NCBI GenBank assembly: GCA_002711845.1
Contig: PASF01000001.1
Span: 361,485-425,484 of the forward strand
Origin: Gammaproteobacteria bacterium
GTDB lineage: Bacteria; Pseudomonadota; Gammaproteobacteria; Pseudomonadales; Pseudohongiellaceae
Length of the DNA stretch: 64,000 nucleotides
Direction: 5' to 3'
Shown: in pieces, positions 9,729 to 19,799 of the stretch
Layout: each line of letters starts with the position of its first letter
How positions within the stretch are numbered: position 1 is the stretch's first letter
The notes under the pieces: generated by a model
Database searches by the model: none
What the model saw: the letters and a program-made list of their open reading frames with translations, nothing else
What the model was told of the DNA's origin: nothing
Made by a program: the position numbers and the translations under genes

Positions 9729-9773
9729 TGCTGGGTGCTGGGTGCTGGGTGCTGGGCGCTGGGTGCTGGGTGC
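9729..9773. repeat. Heptamer tandem repeat TGCTGGG
   Basis: Six head-to-tail copies of TGCTGGG, the fifth changed to CGCTGGG, plus a three-base partial copy. They start 13 bases after the mdlB stop codon. Simple heptamer arrays of this kind are prone to slippage and vary in copy number between strains. Confidence 0.9.
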
Positions 9774-9785
9774 AACGGCCGGCGC

Positions 9786-9851
9786 CAGGGTGTATAGGTC
9801 TCGGAACGGTCGCCTGCGGCGCCCTGATTGTTCCTCGACGTATACACCCTG
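9786..9851. repeat. Palindromic element with 11-bp inverted arms
   Basis: Perfect 11-base arms (CAGGGTGTATA at 9786-9796, TATACACCCTG at 9841-9851) enclose 44 bases that contain a second nested GGAAC/GTTCC pair. The element lies between the mdlB stop and the 4-TM gene. It looks like a mobile-type intergenic palindrome rather than a terminator, since no T-run follows on either strand. Confidence 0.6.
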
Positions 9852-9935
9852 CCACCGTCCTTGACAGTGGTAACTCACCAGCGCGCAGGGTGGCCGGTGC
9901 CAGGTTGTGCTCGCATCTTGCTTTCCGGGTAGTGC

Positions 9936-10466
9936 TCAATCAAGCCTGCGCCTGCGGTCTCTGCGAATTAACAGGTACGTTGACCCTTGAGCGAGAGGCA
10001 TGAAAAGCATCACGGCCGAGAGCCCCGCGAGGAATGCAAGCAACCCATTCAGTAGCAGGTCCACGTCATCGGCGCGAATGTAGAGCAGAAACAGGGTGAT
10101 TGACAAATAAACCAGCGACCATTCGAAGGTGTACAGACAGAAGGCGAACTTTTGGTCGTAGACGGGATCAGCGCACCTCATCTTGGTTTTATGGCGAGCC
10201 AGAAATGAACACATGCGCCATGCCAAAACAAACAAAGCCCCAAGTAGAATGTCAGTGTTGGAAAGGGCGGTGTCCGTCGCGATCAAAATGGAAATGACTA
10301 TGAGCAACATGACAGACACAGCAACGTTCAAGTAGGCCAGCGTCCGACTGGCGGTGTCGCCAATAGCGTTGAGCATGAATACATTATTGCCATTTGACGC
10401 CAGCAATCGGTTCATTGGAAAAAACGGGTTGAACCCCTTTCCTTTGGATGTCTGATAAATAATCAT
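9936..10466 (-). CDS. Small four-helix membrane protein, possible bacteriocin immunity or accessory protein
   Basis: A 176-residue protein (from the ATG at 10466) with four clear hydrophobic segments, at roughly residues 28-53, 60-78, 93-112 and 116-140, and a strongly basic C-terminus (RRDRRRRLD). I do not recognise a family. The frame is open up to 10634, but that would overlap the bacteriocin-like gene; the ATG at 10466 has only a loose AGGGA 12 bases upstream, and the ATG at 10538 lies inside a hairpin, so the start is uncertain. It is downstream of the 71-aa precursor gene on the same strand. Small multi-helix proteins next to class II bacteriocin genes are often immunity proteins, so that role is inferred from position only. 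Confidence 0.6.
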   Translation of the reverse strand: MIIYQTSKGKGFNPFFPMNRLLASNGNNVFMLNAIGDTASRTLAYLNVAVSVMLLIVISILIATDTALSNTDILLGALFVLAWRMCSFLARHKTKMRCADPVYDQKFAFCLYTFEWSLVYLSITLFLLYIRADDVDLLLNGLLAFLAGLSAVMLFMPLAQGSTYLLIRRDRRRRLD

Positions 10467-10500
10467 ACGGGCCAGTGTCCCTATCTGCTCATCAGTTGCG

Positions 10501-10538
10501 ATGCAGACGCCCTCGTTCCGGATCGAGGGTGTCTGCAT
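10501..10538. other. Strong intercistronic hairpin
   Basis: Fifteen-base arms (10501-10515 and 10524-10538) match with a single mismatch around an 8-base loop. The hairpin sits between the stop of the bacteriocin-like gene (10561) and the start of the 4-TM gene (10466). There is no T-run, so it is more likely an mRNA stabiliser, attenuator or processing site than a classical terminator. Confidence 0.65.
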
Positions 10539-10560
10539 GAAGCGTGCGTGTTTTCGAGCG

Positions 10561-10776
10561 TCACGATGTGCTTGCGGAATACAGCCCGAACACAGATGCA
10601 CCCAAGGCCATGACTCCGCTGACGGCGGCTGCAACAGGCGTATGAGGCCCCGGAACCAGGGCGAAGGATCCCGTCATTGCGGCGCCCGATGCAAATACGC
10701 CTGAAACAACACCGGCCTCTTGAGAGGACAGGCCGGCGGAGACAAACTCAATTTCTTTAGGGGTTAATTCACGCAT
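10561..10776 (-). CDS. Bacteriocin/microcin-like precursor with double-glycine-type leader
   Basis: A 71-residue peptide. The first 15 residues (MRELTPKEIEFVSAG) closely follow the class II bacteriocin leader pattern, like the MRTLTLNELDSVSGG leader of colicin V: Leu at -12, acidic-hydrophobic at -8/-7, hydrophobic at -4 and a small-Gly pair at the cleavage site, here Ala-Gly rather than Gly-Gly. The remaining 56 residues are rich in Gly, Ala, Ser and Val and hydrophobic, have no Cys, and contain two GxxxG-like stretches, as expected for a membrane-active unmodified peptide. The start is secure: AAGGAGAG lies 5-6 bases before the ATG. No C39-peptidase transporter is in the window. A 4-TM protein follows and an ABC exporter pair lies about 850 bases away. 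Antibacterial function is inferred. Confidence 0.75.
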   Translation of the reverse strand: MRELTPKEIEFVSAGLSSQEAGVVSGVFASGAAMTGSFALVPGPHTPVAAAVSGVMALGASVFGLYSASTS

Positions 10777-10781
10777 TTTAT

Positions 10782-10793
10782 CTCTCCTTCCTT
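10782..10793 (-). promoter_or_regulatory. Strong ribosome-binding site fixing the start of the bacteriocin-like gene
   Basis: On the minus strand GGAAGGAGAG precedes ATAAA and the ATG at 10776. This is one of the best Shine-Dalgarno matches in the window and argues that the short frame is translated. Confidence 0.8.
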
Positions 10794-11066
10794 GATTAGA
10801 TTAAAGTTCTTATGAGTCTGGCCCAGGCATCATCCAAGATGATTCTGCGATGCATTTTCCGCCAGGCTCAATAATTTTATAGTCCAGAATAGATAAGGAT
10901 GCCGGAATTTTTGGTGTGCGACTTGAGATGTATAGCGAGGAAGGTTGCCGCAACCGGTGAAATGTCCGCACACATCTACCATCGCCACTGACGTGGAGTG
11001 GCTTCAATCGGAATGACAACCGGGACAACATTCAGGTCAATGCGGAGTAATCAGGGGAGGGCGGGA

Positions 11067-11166
11067 TGTCCGGTGCATGAGCCCGGACCGCCGGCGACCC
11101 TGGATGGTCGCCGACGAGCCCTACAGGGATGTATTTACGGGCGTGTCCGGGAACATGCACCGGACA
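11067..11166. repeat. 100-bp palindromic element with 13-bp inverted termini
   Basis: Perfect terminal inverted repeats TGTCCGGTGCATG (11067-11079) and CATGCACCGGACA (11154-11166) enclose a nested GGCGACC/GGTCGCC pair and a TACAGGGATGTATTTACGGG core. The layout suggests a miniature, non-coding mobile-type element. A 14-base segment just beyond it (11173-11186, CCGGTGCCAGGTTG) recurs exactly at 9894-9907, beyond the other palindrome of this island. Confidence 0.7.
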
Positions 11167-11227
11167 GCGCGACCGGTGCCAGGTTGCCATGCATTAACGC
11201 TCGTCAACCTGACATCTGGCCGGATGC

Positions 11228-13972
<2,745 letters not shown>

Positions 13973-14171
13973 GGTTCCCGGGTTCTTAAATCAGCAGAAG
14001 ATGTCGATGTGCGCCTTCCTGGCAACTGAGAGGCAGTCTGGCGAGGGCCGCAAGGATAAAGCATGTATCGGCTAAAATCCAGCTTGCGGGGTGTTTTGAC
14101 TGGGGCTTTCTGTCTGTATTTGTCGGGAAGTCGCAGCCAATGTGCAGCAATTGCGCGGTAATGTAGTAATA

Positions 14172-14948
14172 CTACAAGGATTCACTGCCTGCGGCGGCAG
14201 TTGCGTCGCGATCGGTGTGGATGAAGCGGCCATTACGCAGGAAGTACAGAACCTGGTCGATAACTTCCTGTCGCTGCATGATAAAAGTATGGGTGTAAGG
14301 CACTTCAATAAAGTCATTCATGCCCTCTATTTTGGTGCTTTCCACGCTGACTTTGCCGTCGTCCCGGTCGGGCAGGGCGAGGGAGAAAAACGGGCTGATG
14401 GAGCGTGTGCCGGCGATGATGCCCAGTTCATAATTATGAGCGGGCGGCAGGGATTGCGGGACGCTGTCGTTTTCGGTACCCAGTTGCAGGGCCGGTTCGC
14501 CGCTGAACAGTTCAAACCCGGGGATATCACCGAACACATCAATGACTTCGCTGCCATGGTTGGGGGGCGCCAGCATGACGACACGCCCCAGTTTGCTGAT
14601 GGATTTGCGGGCCAGGTAGTGGCGCACCAGTATGCCGCCCAGTGAATGCGTGGTGAAGTGGATCTTGCGCACCAGGTGCTGTTCACACTGCGCGATTCCT
14701 GACTCCACGGCGCCGTCAACCAGTTCCTCGATGCTGTGGTCACGGGAATCGTAGTGGATGTTGGCGACGGAAAAGCCGTTTTCCTGTAACTCGCGCTCCA
14801 ATCGCTTCATGGAGAAATCGGTGCGGCTGAGACCGTGTAACAAGACTACGCACTCGGGACCATCGGCATGCGCCGACGGCGGCCAGCCCAGGCTGCCGGC
14901 CAGCAGCCCTGTCAACAGTAAGCCACTGCAAACGACAGATCGGATCAT
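14172..14948 (-). CDS. Exported alpha/beta hydrolase (lipase/PGAP1-like)
   Basis: A 258-residue protein from the ATG at 14948 (an upstream ATG at 14975 is possible). A signal peptide of about 28 residues (IRSVVCSGLLLTGLLAG, ending in AHA) is followed by VVLLHGL, the oxyanion-loop strand of the alpha/beta hydrolase fold. The nucleophile lies in THSLGG, a GxSxG-like elbow with Thr in the first position. An Asp in PDRDDGKVS and a His in PYTHTFIM are the likely triad partners. It probably acts on esters or lipids in the periplasm. It is the last gene of an NfeD-slipin-hydrolase set, with 27 bases between it and the slipin, so envelope or membrane quality control is a reasonable but unproven setting. 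Confidence 0.85.
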   Translation of the reverse strand: MIRSVVCSGLLLTGLLAGSLGWPPSAHADGPECVVLLHGLSRTDFSMKRLERELQENGFSVANIHYDSRDHSIEELVDGAVESGIAQCEQHLVRKIHFTTHSLGGILVRHYLARKSISKLGRVVMLAPPNHGSEVIDVFGDIPGFELFSGEPALQLGTENDSVPQSLPPAHNYELGIIAGTRSISPFFSLALPDRDDGKVSVESTKIEGMNDFIEVPYTHTFIMQRQEVIDQVLYFLRNGRFIHTDRDATAAAGSESL

Positions 14949-14975
14949 GTCAGTGCGCGCTCCGATGGATGGCAA

Positions 14976-15785
14976 TCAGGCATGGTCGTCGGGCGCCGGA
15001 CTGGCCGGTTTGGCGGGCGGCGTTTCGGCGCCCGCCAGTGAGGCACCCAGCCGCCCCAGGCCTTCCATGATGTTCATGGGCAGCGGAAACACGATGGTGG
15101 AGTTCTGTTCACCGGCTATTTCGGTCAATGTCTGCAAATACCGCAGCTGGATGGATGCCGGCTGTGTGGCCAGCTGTTTCGCGGCTTCCACCAGTTTCTG
15201 CGAGGCCTCGAATTCGCCCTGGGCGTGAATGACCTTGGCGCGCCGGGAGCGTTCGGCTTCTGCCTGCTGGGCGATGGCGCGGATCATGCTTTCGTCGATA
15301 TCCACGTGCTTGATTTCCACATTGGAGACTTTGATGCCCCAGCTGTCGGTCATGCTGTCAAGAATGTCCTGGACATCACTGTTCAGGCGATCACGCTCTG
15401 ACAACAGCTCGTCCAGCTCATGCTGCCCCAGCACCGAGCGCAGCGTGGTCTGTGCCAGCTGGCTGGTGGCTTCCATGAAGTCCTCGACATTGATCACGGC
15501 CTTTTGCGGGTCAACCACGCGAAAGTAAAGGACTGCGTTGACCTTTACCGAGACGTTGTCCTTGGTGATCAGGTCCTGCGAGGGGATGTCCCAGACCGCG
15601 GTGCGCAGGCTGGTTTTGACCATCTGCTGAATGAACGGAATGACAATGATCAGGCCCGGGCCCTTGACCTTGTGGAAGCGGCCCAGCATGAAGATCACGC
15701 CGCGTTCGTATTCCTTGAGAATATTGAAGGTGCTAAAGAGCAGGCCAATCGTGATGGCTGCCAGTACCAGGCTGAAAATTTCCAT
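14976..15785 (-). CDS. Slipin/stomatin-type SPFH membrane protein
   Basis: A 269-residue SPFH (Band 7) protein with one N-terminal membrane anchor (about 3-20). The stomatin-like core runs [22 protein letters not shown], the [25 protein letters not shown] strands and a helical Ala/Glu/Arg-rich stretch (about 170-215). The tail ([14 protein letters not shown]) is low-complexity. The start has a clear GAAGGAGTTGTC ribosome site. In bacteria and archaea slipins are encoded beside NfeD-type proteases, which cleave the slipin C-terminus, and that arrangement holds here: the nfeD-like stop lies 23 bases upstream. Role: membrane microdomain scaffolding. Confidence 0.93.
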   Translation of the reverse strand: MEIFSLVLAAITIGLLFSTFNILKEYERGVIFMLGRFHKVKGPGLIIVIPFIQQMVKTSLRTAVWDIPSQDLITKDNVSVKVNAVLYFRVVDPQKAVINVEDFMEATSQLAQTTLRSVLGQHELDELLSERDRLNSDVQDILDSMTDSWGIKVSNVEIKHVDIDESMIRAIAQQAEAERSRRAKVIHAQGEFEASQKLVEAAKQLATQPASIQLRYLQTLTEIAGEQNSTIVFPLPMNIMEGLGRLGASLAGAETPPAKPASPAPDDHA

Positions 15786-15808
15786 GACAACTCCTTCAGT
15801 GTGGGTGC

Positions 15809-17152
15809 TCAGTGTTCGTGGTCTACGTGCAGGATCAGGCCGTCGACCTGATTGATGCGCAATCTGTCGCCTTTGCGCACGGGCGACGTGGTTGTGGCGG
15901 TCCAGGTTTCCCCGCTGACATGAACATGGCCGCGCTCATCGAAGTCTTCCAGGGCCACGGCCGTCATGTGTGTCATCGCCTCATCGCCGGTGACCACGGG
16001 CCGCCGGTGTGCTTTCAGGGCGGCCCCCAGTATCAGTGCCACAAGGCCGCCGGTGGCCACCGCGACGGCGGCAATCAATGGCAGTGAGATCTGCCAGGCG
16101 GCTGAATCGGTGTCCATCAGCATGACCGAGCCTAGCACAAAGGCCGCCAGCCCGCCCAAACCGAATACGCCAAAACTGGGTGAGACCACCTCAAAGGCGA
16201 TCAGTCCGATGCCCACCACCATCAGTGCCAGGCCGGCGTAACTGATAGGCAGCATTTGCAGGGCATAGGCGCCGACCAGCAGGCAGATGATGCCGACAAT
16301 GCCGGGAATGCCCAGACCAGGGTTGTAGAACTCCAGGATCAGGCCGTAAATGCCTACCATCAACAGTATATAGGCGATATTGGGGTTGGTGATGACATTG
16401 AGGAAGTCATGTCGCCAGTCGGATTCGATCAGCGTTATGTTGGCCTCGTCAACGTTGAGGGTGAGCTGGCCAGCGGCGGTTTCAACGACGCGCCCCTGAA
16501 CGGCCTGCAGCAGCTCGTCGGGGCTGCTGGCAATGAGGTCAATCACCTGTTGGGCCAGGGCATCGGAGGCGGTCAGATTGGCGGCATCGGCCACGGTCTG
16601 TTGCGCCCAGTCGGTATTGCGGCCGCGCAGCTCCTGCAGGCCCTGCAGGTAGGCGATGGCATCATTGATGGCTTTTTGTCCGGACGCGGAGTCCGAGTCG
16701 CCTGCCTCGCCAAGACTGACCGGGGTGGACGAGCCGATATTGGTGGCCGGTGACATCGCCGCGACATGACTGGCGGCGGTGATGTAGGCGCCGGCACTGG
16801 CCGCCCGGGCACCGGATGGCGCCACCCAGGTGGCAACGGGAACCGGTGAATCAAGGATGGCACTGACAATATCGCGCATTGAACTGTCCAGCCCGCCGGG
16901 GGTGTTCATGCGCAATATCAGCAGTGCCACATCGTTCTGCGCGGCTCTGTCCAGCGTGCGGACAATGTGGTCCGCTGAGGCAGGGCCCACGGCGCCGTCC
17001 AGGTCGGTCAGCCAGACCTGCGGCTGCGGCTGCGCGAGGCCCGTTGCCGACATCCCCATGAATGCCAGCAAAACCATTAAAAACAGGGGTGTGCGTGACC
17101 TGCCGGAGGTGCCCGGGCGCCGATGTTCGAAACGCTTTCTGATAAGGTGCAT
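15809..17152 (-). CDS. NfeD-type membrane serine protease (ClpP-class)
   Basis: A 447-residue protein from the ATG at 17152; ATGs at 17164 and 17194 are also possible and none has a good ribosome site. A basic N-region and signal helix ([18 protein letters not shown]) lead to a ClpP-like protease domain (about 45-230): [16 protein letters not shown], then [13 protein letters not shown] containing the expected Ser nucleophile, and [14 protein letters not shown]. Several membrane helices follow (about 250-380), and a C-terminal NfeD OB-fold (about 390-445) ends in the [15 protein letters not shown] strand. By family knowledge it processes its slipin partner, encoded next. It is divergent from the first copper-monooxygenase-like gene. 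Confidence 0.9.
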   Translation of the reverse strand: MHLIRKRFEHRRPGTSGRSRTPLFLMVLLAFMGMSATGLAQPQPQVWLTDLDGAVGPASADHIVRTLDRAAQNDVALLILRMNTPGGLDSSMRDIVSAILDSPVPVATWVAPSGARAASAGAYITAASHVAAMSPATNIGSSTPVSLGEAGDSDSASGQKAINDAIAYLQGLQELRGRNTDWAQQTVADAANLTASDALAQQVIDLIASSPDELLQAVQGRVVETAAGQLTLNVDEANITLIESDWRHDFLNVITNPNIAYILLMVGIYGLILEFYNPGLGIPGIVGIICLLVGAYALQMLPISYAGLALMVVGIGLIAFEVVSPSFGVFGLGGLAAFVLGSVMLMDTDSAAWQISLPLIAAVAVATGGLVALILGAALKAHRRPVVTGDEAMTHMTAVALEDFDERGHVHVSGETWTATTTSPVRKGDRLRINQVDGLILHVDHEH

Positions 17153-17255
17153 TATGCGAGACATAAGCGCATAATACGCCCGCCGGCCAAACAAGTCGAT
17201 CCATGACAGTTGTGTATAACCGACACACTTTGTTGCAAAAATGGCATGGCAAACG

Positions 17256-17285
17256 TTGTACTAGTTTCAAAACTTGGTTTACGAT
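17256..17285 (+). promoter_or_regulatory. Possible sigma70 promoter of the first PHM-like gene
   Basis: TTGTAC (17256-17261) and TACGAT (17280-17285) are separated by 18 bases, about 115 bases before the ATG. The -35 match is weak, so this is only a candidate. Confidence 0.3.
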
Positions 17286-17399
17286 CCATCGCAATGCTGA
17301 AAACCAATGATGCAGATACAAGACAGTAAGGTGGTAGTTGTTGTCAGGGATAGTCTCTGCCAGCGTTCGGCCGCTAAACCCTGCGGGAGGAATTCCATT

Positions 17400-18359
17400 A
17401 TGAAAAAATCCAGTATAGCTATGCTCGCTATGGCAGCTGCAGTCAGCTTTCAGGCTAATGCGGCGACCGGCGTTGACCCACTGACGCAAGTACAGCCAGT
17501 GGACGCTGAGTGGTTCTACAACGGCACTGAGCCTGATCATATCGTTGAAGTGCCAAGCTTCAACGTACCTGCGACCGGTGTTATCGACTACATCGACTCC
17601 GTGATTCCGTTGGAATTCGGCGAAGAGAAGTGGGTAAAAGCGGTTCAGTTCATTCCGGGTGACAAGCGCGTGCTTCACCACCTGCTGAGCTACGTTGTTG
17701 CCGACACGCCTGACGCAGGCGAAGGCATGCTCGACGAAACGGTTAACGATCCGCGTCGTGAATTCCTGGAAGGCTATGCGCCTGGCAAGGAATACGCCAC
17801 TGAGTTCCCCGAAAACACCGGCATCCGCGTTCCGGATGGTTCGGCTCTGCGCATGAGCATTCACTACACGTCGTTCGGTCAGGAAACAACTGACAGCACC
17901 CGTGTGGGTCTGTGGTTCGCTGATGAAAACAATGAGCCTGAGTACGAGTACCACACTTACTCGGTCGCCACGCCCATGAATCAGATCCAGATTCCTGCTG
18001 GCGCCATGAACCACGAAGCCTCATCTTCGCACGTGTTCGAAGATGACATCCTGCTGTACGGCTTCCGTGCTCACATGCACTACCGTGGCAAAGCGATGAG
18101 TGCGCGCGTTGTGTACCCGGACAATACGTCTGAGGACATCATCAACGTAGCAGACTACAACTTCGCATGGCAGCCGACTTACCGCCTGGACGAGCCGATG
18201 GTTCTGCCTGCCGGTTCACGCGTTGTCGTAGAAGGTCTGTTTGACAACTCTCAGTACAACCTGGGCGTGCCTGATCCAACCGTAGACGCCATGGGCGGCC
18301 TGCAGAGCTGGGAAGAAATGTTCATTGGTTACTTCTCTTACACAGATCTGCCGGAGTAA
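17400..18359 (+). CDS. PHM-like type II copper monooxygenase-like exported protein, paralog A
   Basis: A 319-residue protein with a Sec signal (KKSSIAMLAMAAAVSFQANA). The ATG at 17400 is chosen over the longer frame because GGGAGG lies just upstream. The mature part matches the copper-binding C-terminal module of bacterial redoxin-cytochrome-monooxygenase fusions: PATGVIDY, then WVKAVQFIPG, VLHHLL (an HH pair, as at CuH of peptidylglycine monooxygenase), IHYTSFG (a third His), AHMHYRGKAM (HxH, as at CuM), EGLFDNS and a late WEEMFIGYF whose Met matches the CuM methionine. All six expected copper ligands are therefore present. The substrate is unknown. A terminator follows, so it is probably transcribed alone. 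Confidence 0.85.
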   Translation: MKKSSIAMLAMAAAVSFQANAATGVDPLTQVQPVDAEWFYNGTEPDHIVEVPSFNVPATGVIDYIDSVIPLEFGEEKWVKAVQFIPGDKRVLHHLLSYVVADTPDAGEGMLDETVNDPRREFLEGYAPGKEYATEFPENTGIRVPDGSALRMSIHYTSFGQETTDSTRVGLWFADENNEPEYEYHTYSVATPMNQIQIPAGAMNHEASSSHVFEDDILLYGFRAHMHYRGKAMSARVVYPDNTSEDIINVADYNFAWQPTYRLDEPMVLPAGSRVVVEGLFDNSQYNLGVPDPTVDAMGGLQSWEEMFIGYFSYTDLPE

Positions 18360-18406
18360 GGCATAGCTGTTTGGTAAGTAAGTAATTGATTGAGCAGCAC
18401 AACATC

Positions 18407-18441
18407 AAAAGGGGCTGCTTCCCTGAGAAGCAGCCCCTTTT
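18407..18441 (+). terminator. Rho-independent terminator after PHM-like gene A
   Basis: A perfect 14-base stem (AAAAGGGGCTGCTT with its complement) closes a 7-base loop and ends in TTTTGTTT on the plus strand. The A-run before it makes it potentially bidirectional. Confidence 0.93.
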
Positions 18442-18478
18442 GTTTGCGCGCAAGAAGTGATTTAAACGGTCATAAGTT

Positions 18479-18518
18479 TGCGTCAGATTAAGAAATAGTG
18501 ACGCAGATAACGTATACT
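18479..18518 (+). promoter_or_regulatory. Operator-like inverted repeat with adjacent -10 element
   Basis: TGCGTCA (18479-18485) and TGACGCA (18499-18505) form a perfect 7-base inverted repeat with 20 bases between half-site starts, about two helical turns. TATACT (18513-18518) fits a -10 box for the redoxin-cytochrome gene. No good -35 exists and the repeat occupies that position, which would suit an activator- or repressor-controlled promoter. Confidence 0.4.
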
Positions 18519-18670
18519 TGGTGGCCTGAACGATTGTTGTTATTCAGGTTGCATTAATCGAGTCGCTGTAATCTACAAGTCAGAACAAAAATATAACGCC
18601 ATGCGTCACGACCCATAGAACGGTGACGTTCGGCAGAATTATCCAGAGAGAGTATGAGGGTTTGTTCATC

Positions 18671-19534
18671 ATGAAGAAAATTAGCTGGTTGGCGCTGTTC
18701 ACAGCTGCCGCATTCAGTATTAACGCACATGCTGCGCCGGAGCGCGTAGGCGACTTCACCCTGATCGACGATGCAGGCAAGGCACATCAGTTGAGCAAAT
18801 ATGCGTTCAACAAAGCCGTGGTTATCGTTTCGCAGGCGTCCGGTTGCACCATGAACCAGGAAAACATTGCCCGTTACAAGCAACTGCGTACTAACTGGGA
18901 TCACCGCGGCGTCAGCTTCCTGATGCTGAACTCGTCAGTTGATGACGACCGTGCCGCCATTCGTGCGGAAGAAGCTGTCTGGAACTATGACTTCCCGATC
19001 ATGGACGACGATGCACAGCTGGTTGCCAATGCACTGGGTGTGACTCAGGCTGGCCAGGTGGTGGTTGTGGATCCGGTGCGCATGAATGTACTGTACCGTG
19101 GCCCAATGCCGGCACAGTGGGCGCGTGCGCCGCTGGGTCAGGTCCTGGAAGCCATTGTGGCCGACGGTGCGGACTCGCGCCAGATGGACACCGTGACAGT
19201 GGACATGACAGAGGCCGATGGTTGCGCCCTGGAGTTCCCGGTTGCCGAGCAGTACATGGCTGAGGCGCCCGACTATGAGACAGAAATTGCGCCGATCCTG
19301 ATCGAGCGTTGTGTTGGCTGTCACGTTGAAGGTGGTATCGGGCCGTTTGCCATGAACAGCCACATGATGATTCAGGGCTGGAGCCCGATGATTCGTGAGG
19401 TGATCATGACCAACCGCATGCCGCCGATGCAGGTTGACCCTGCCGTGAAAAGCTTCTCCAACTCGGGCAACATTCCGACGGAAGAGCGTCAGAAGCTGAT
19501 TCACTGGATCAATGCCGGTTCGCCACGCGATTGA
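18671..19534 (+). CDS. Exported redoxin-cytochrome c protein
   Basis: A 287-residue protein from the ATG at 18671 (GAGGG ten bases upstream) with a Sec signal ending in AHA. Residues about 22-165 form a thioredoxin-like redoxin (AhpC/TSA-type) domain: GDFTLID, VIVSQASGCTMNQ with a single Cys at the usual position, GVSFLMLNSS and VVVVDP. Residues about 205-285 form a small cytochrome c-like domain with a covalent heme site CVGCH and a Met-containing RMPPMQVDP, ending in IHWINAG. In many planctomycetes and marine bacteria the same two domains are fused to a PHM-like copper module; here the copper modules are separate neighbouring genes. Likely role: electron delivery or redox partner to them in the periplasm. 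Confidence 0.87.
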   Translation: MKKISWLALFTAAAFSINAHAAPERVGDFTLIDDAGKAHQLSKYAFNKAVVIVSQASGCTMNQENIARYKQLRTNWDHRGVSFLMLNSSVDDDRAAIRAEEAVWNYDFPIMDDDAQLVANALGVTQAGQVVVVDPVRMNVLYRGPMPAQWARAPLGQVLEAIVADGADSRQMDTVTVDMTEADGCALEFPVAEQYMAEAPDYETEIAPILIERCVGCHVEGGIGPFAMNSHMMIQGWSPMIREVIMTNRMPPMQVDPAVKSFSNSGNIPTEERQKLIHWINAGSPRD

Positions 19535-19555
19535 TCATAACTAAGTGATTGATTT

Positions 19556-19590
19556 AAAAGGCCGTCCTGCGAAAGCAGGGCGGCCTTTTT
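19556..19590 (+). terminator. Rho-independent terminator after the redoxin-cytochrome gene
   Basis: AAAAGGCCGTCCTGC pairs with GCAGGGCGGCCTTTTT around a GAAA loop. A stable stem with a single internal G-T pair, ending in five T residues. Confidence 0.93.
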
Positions 19591-19704
19591 GCGTTGTGCG
19601 CCCCTTGTATCCTGTGTTCAAAAGGTTTAGCATCAATAGACAACACTAAAAAGGCTGCAGGAAAAGCAGTATGCAAGCCCCCATAACAACAGGACTGTAG
19701 AAGG

Positions 19705-19748
19705 TTCATATAGAGTCCATATAGAGCCCATATACAGTCCATATAGAG
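19705..19748 (+). repeat. Four 11-bp direct repeats upstream of PHM-like gene B
   Basis: Units TTCATATAGAG, TCCATATAGAG, CCCATATACAG and TCCATATAGAG lie head to tail with no gap, ending 51 bases before the ATG at 19800. The 11-base period is about one helical turn, so bound proteins would stack on one face of the DNA. No similar array is seen before genes A or C. Confidence 0.9.
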
Positions 19749-19799
19749 AGTTCACACAAGCCGTCATGTCGACTGGCTTCGAACCGGTGAGAGGTGCTT

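Larger units (their letters stand above)
10777..11227. other. 451-bp intergenic region upstream of the bacteriocin-like gene
   Basis: The stretch holds the ribosome site of the 71-aa gene at its left end, a relatively AT-rich part (10800-10930) where its promoter must lie, and a palindromic element (11067-11166). A 73-codon minus-strand frame (10810-11031) has no ribosome site and no recognisable features. I see no RNA gene. Confidence 0.6.

Noticed and set aside
10810-11031. A 73-codon minus-strand frame upstream of the bacteriocin-like gene
   Set aside because: It has no ribosome site, no leader-like N-terminus and an ordinary basic composition, so I do not call it a second peptide.
19705-19748. 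A CRISPR array
   Set aside because: The repeats are 11 bases long with no spacers, so they do not fit a CRISPR array.
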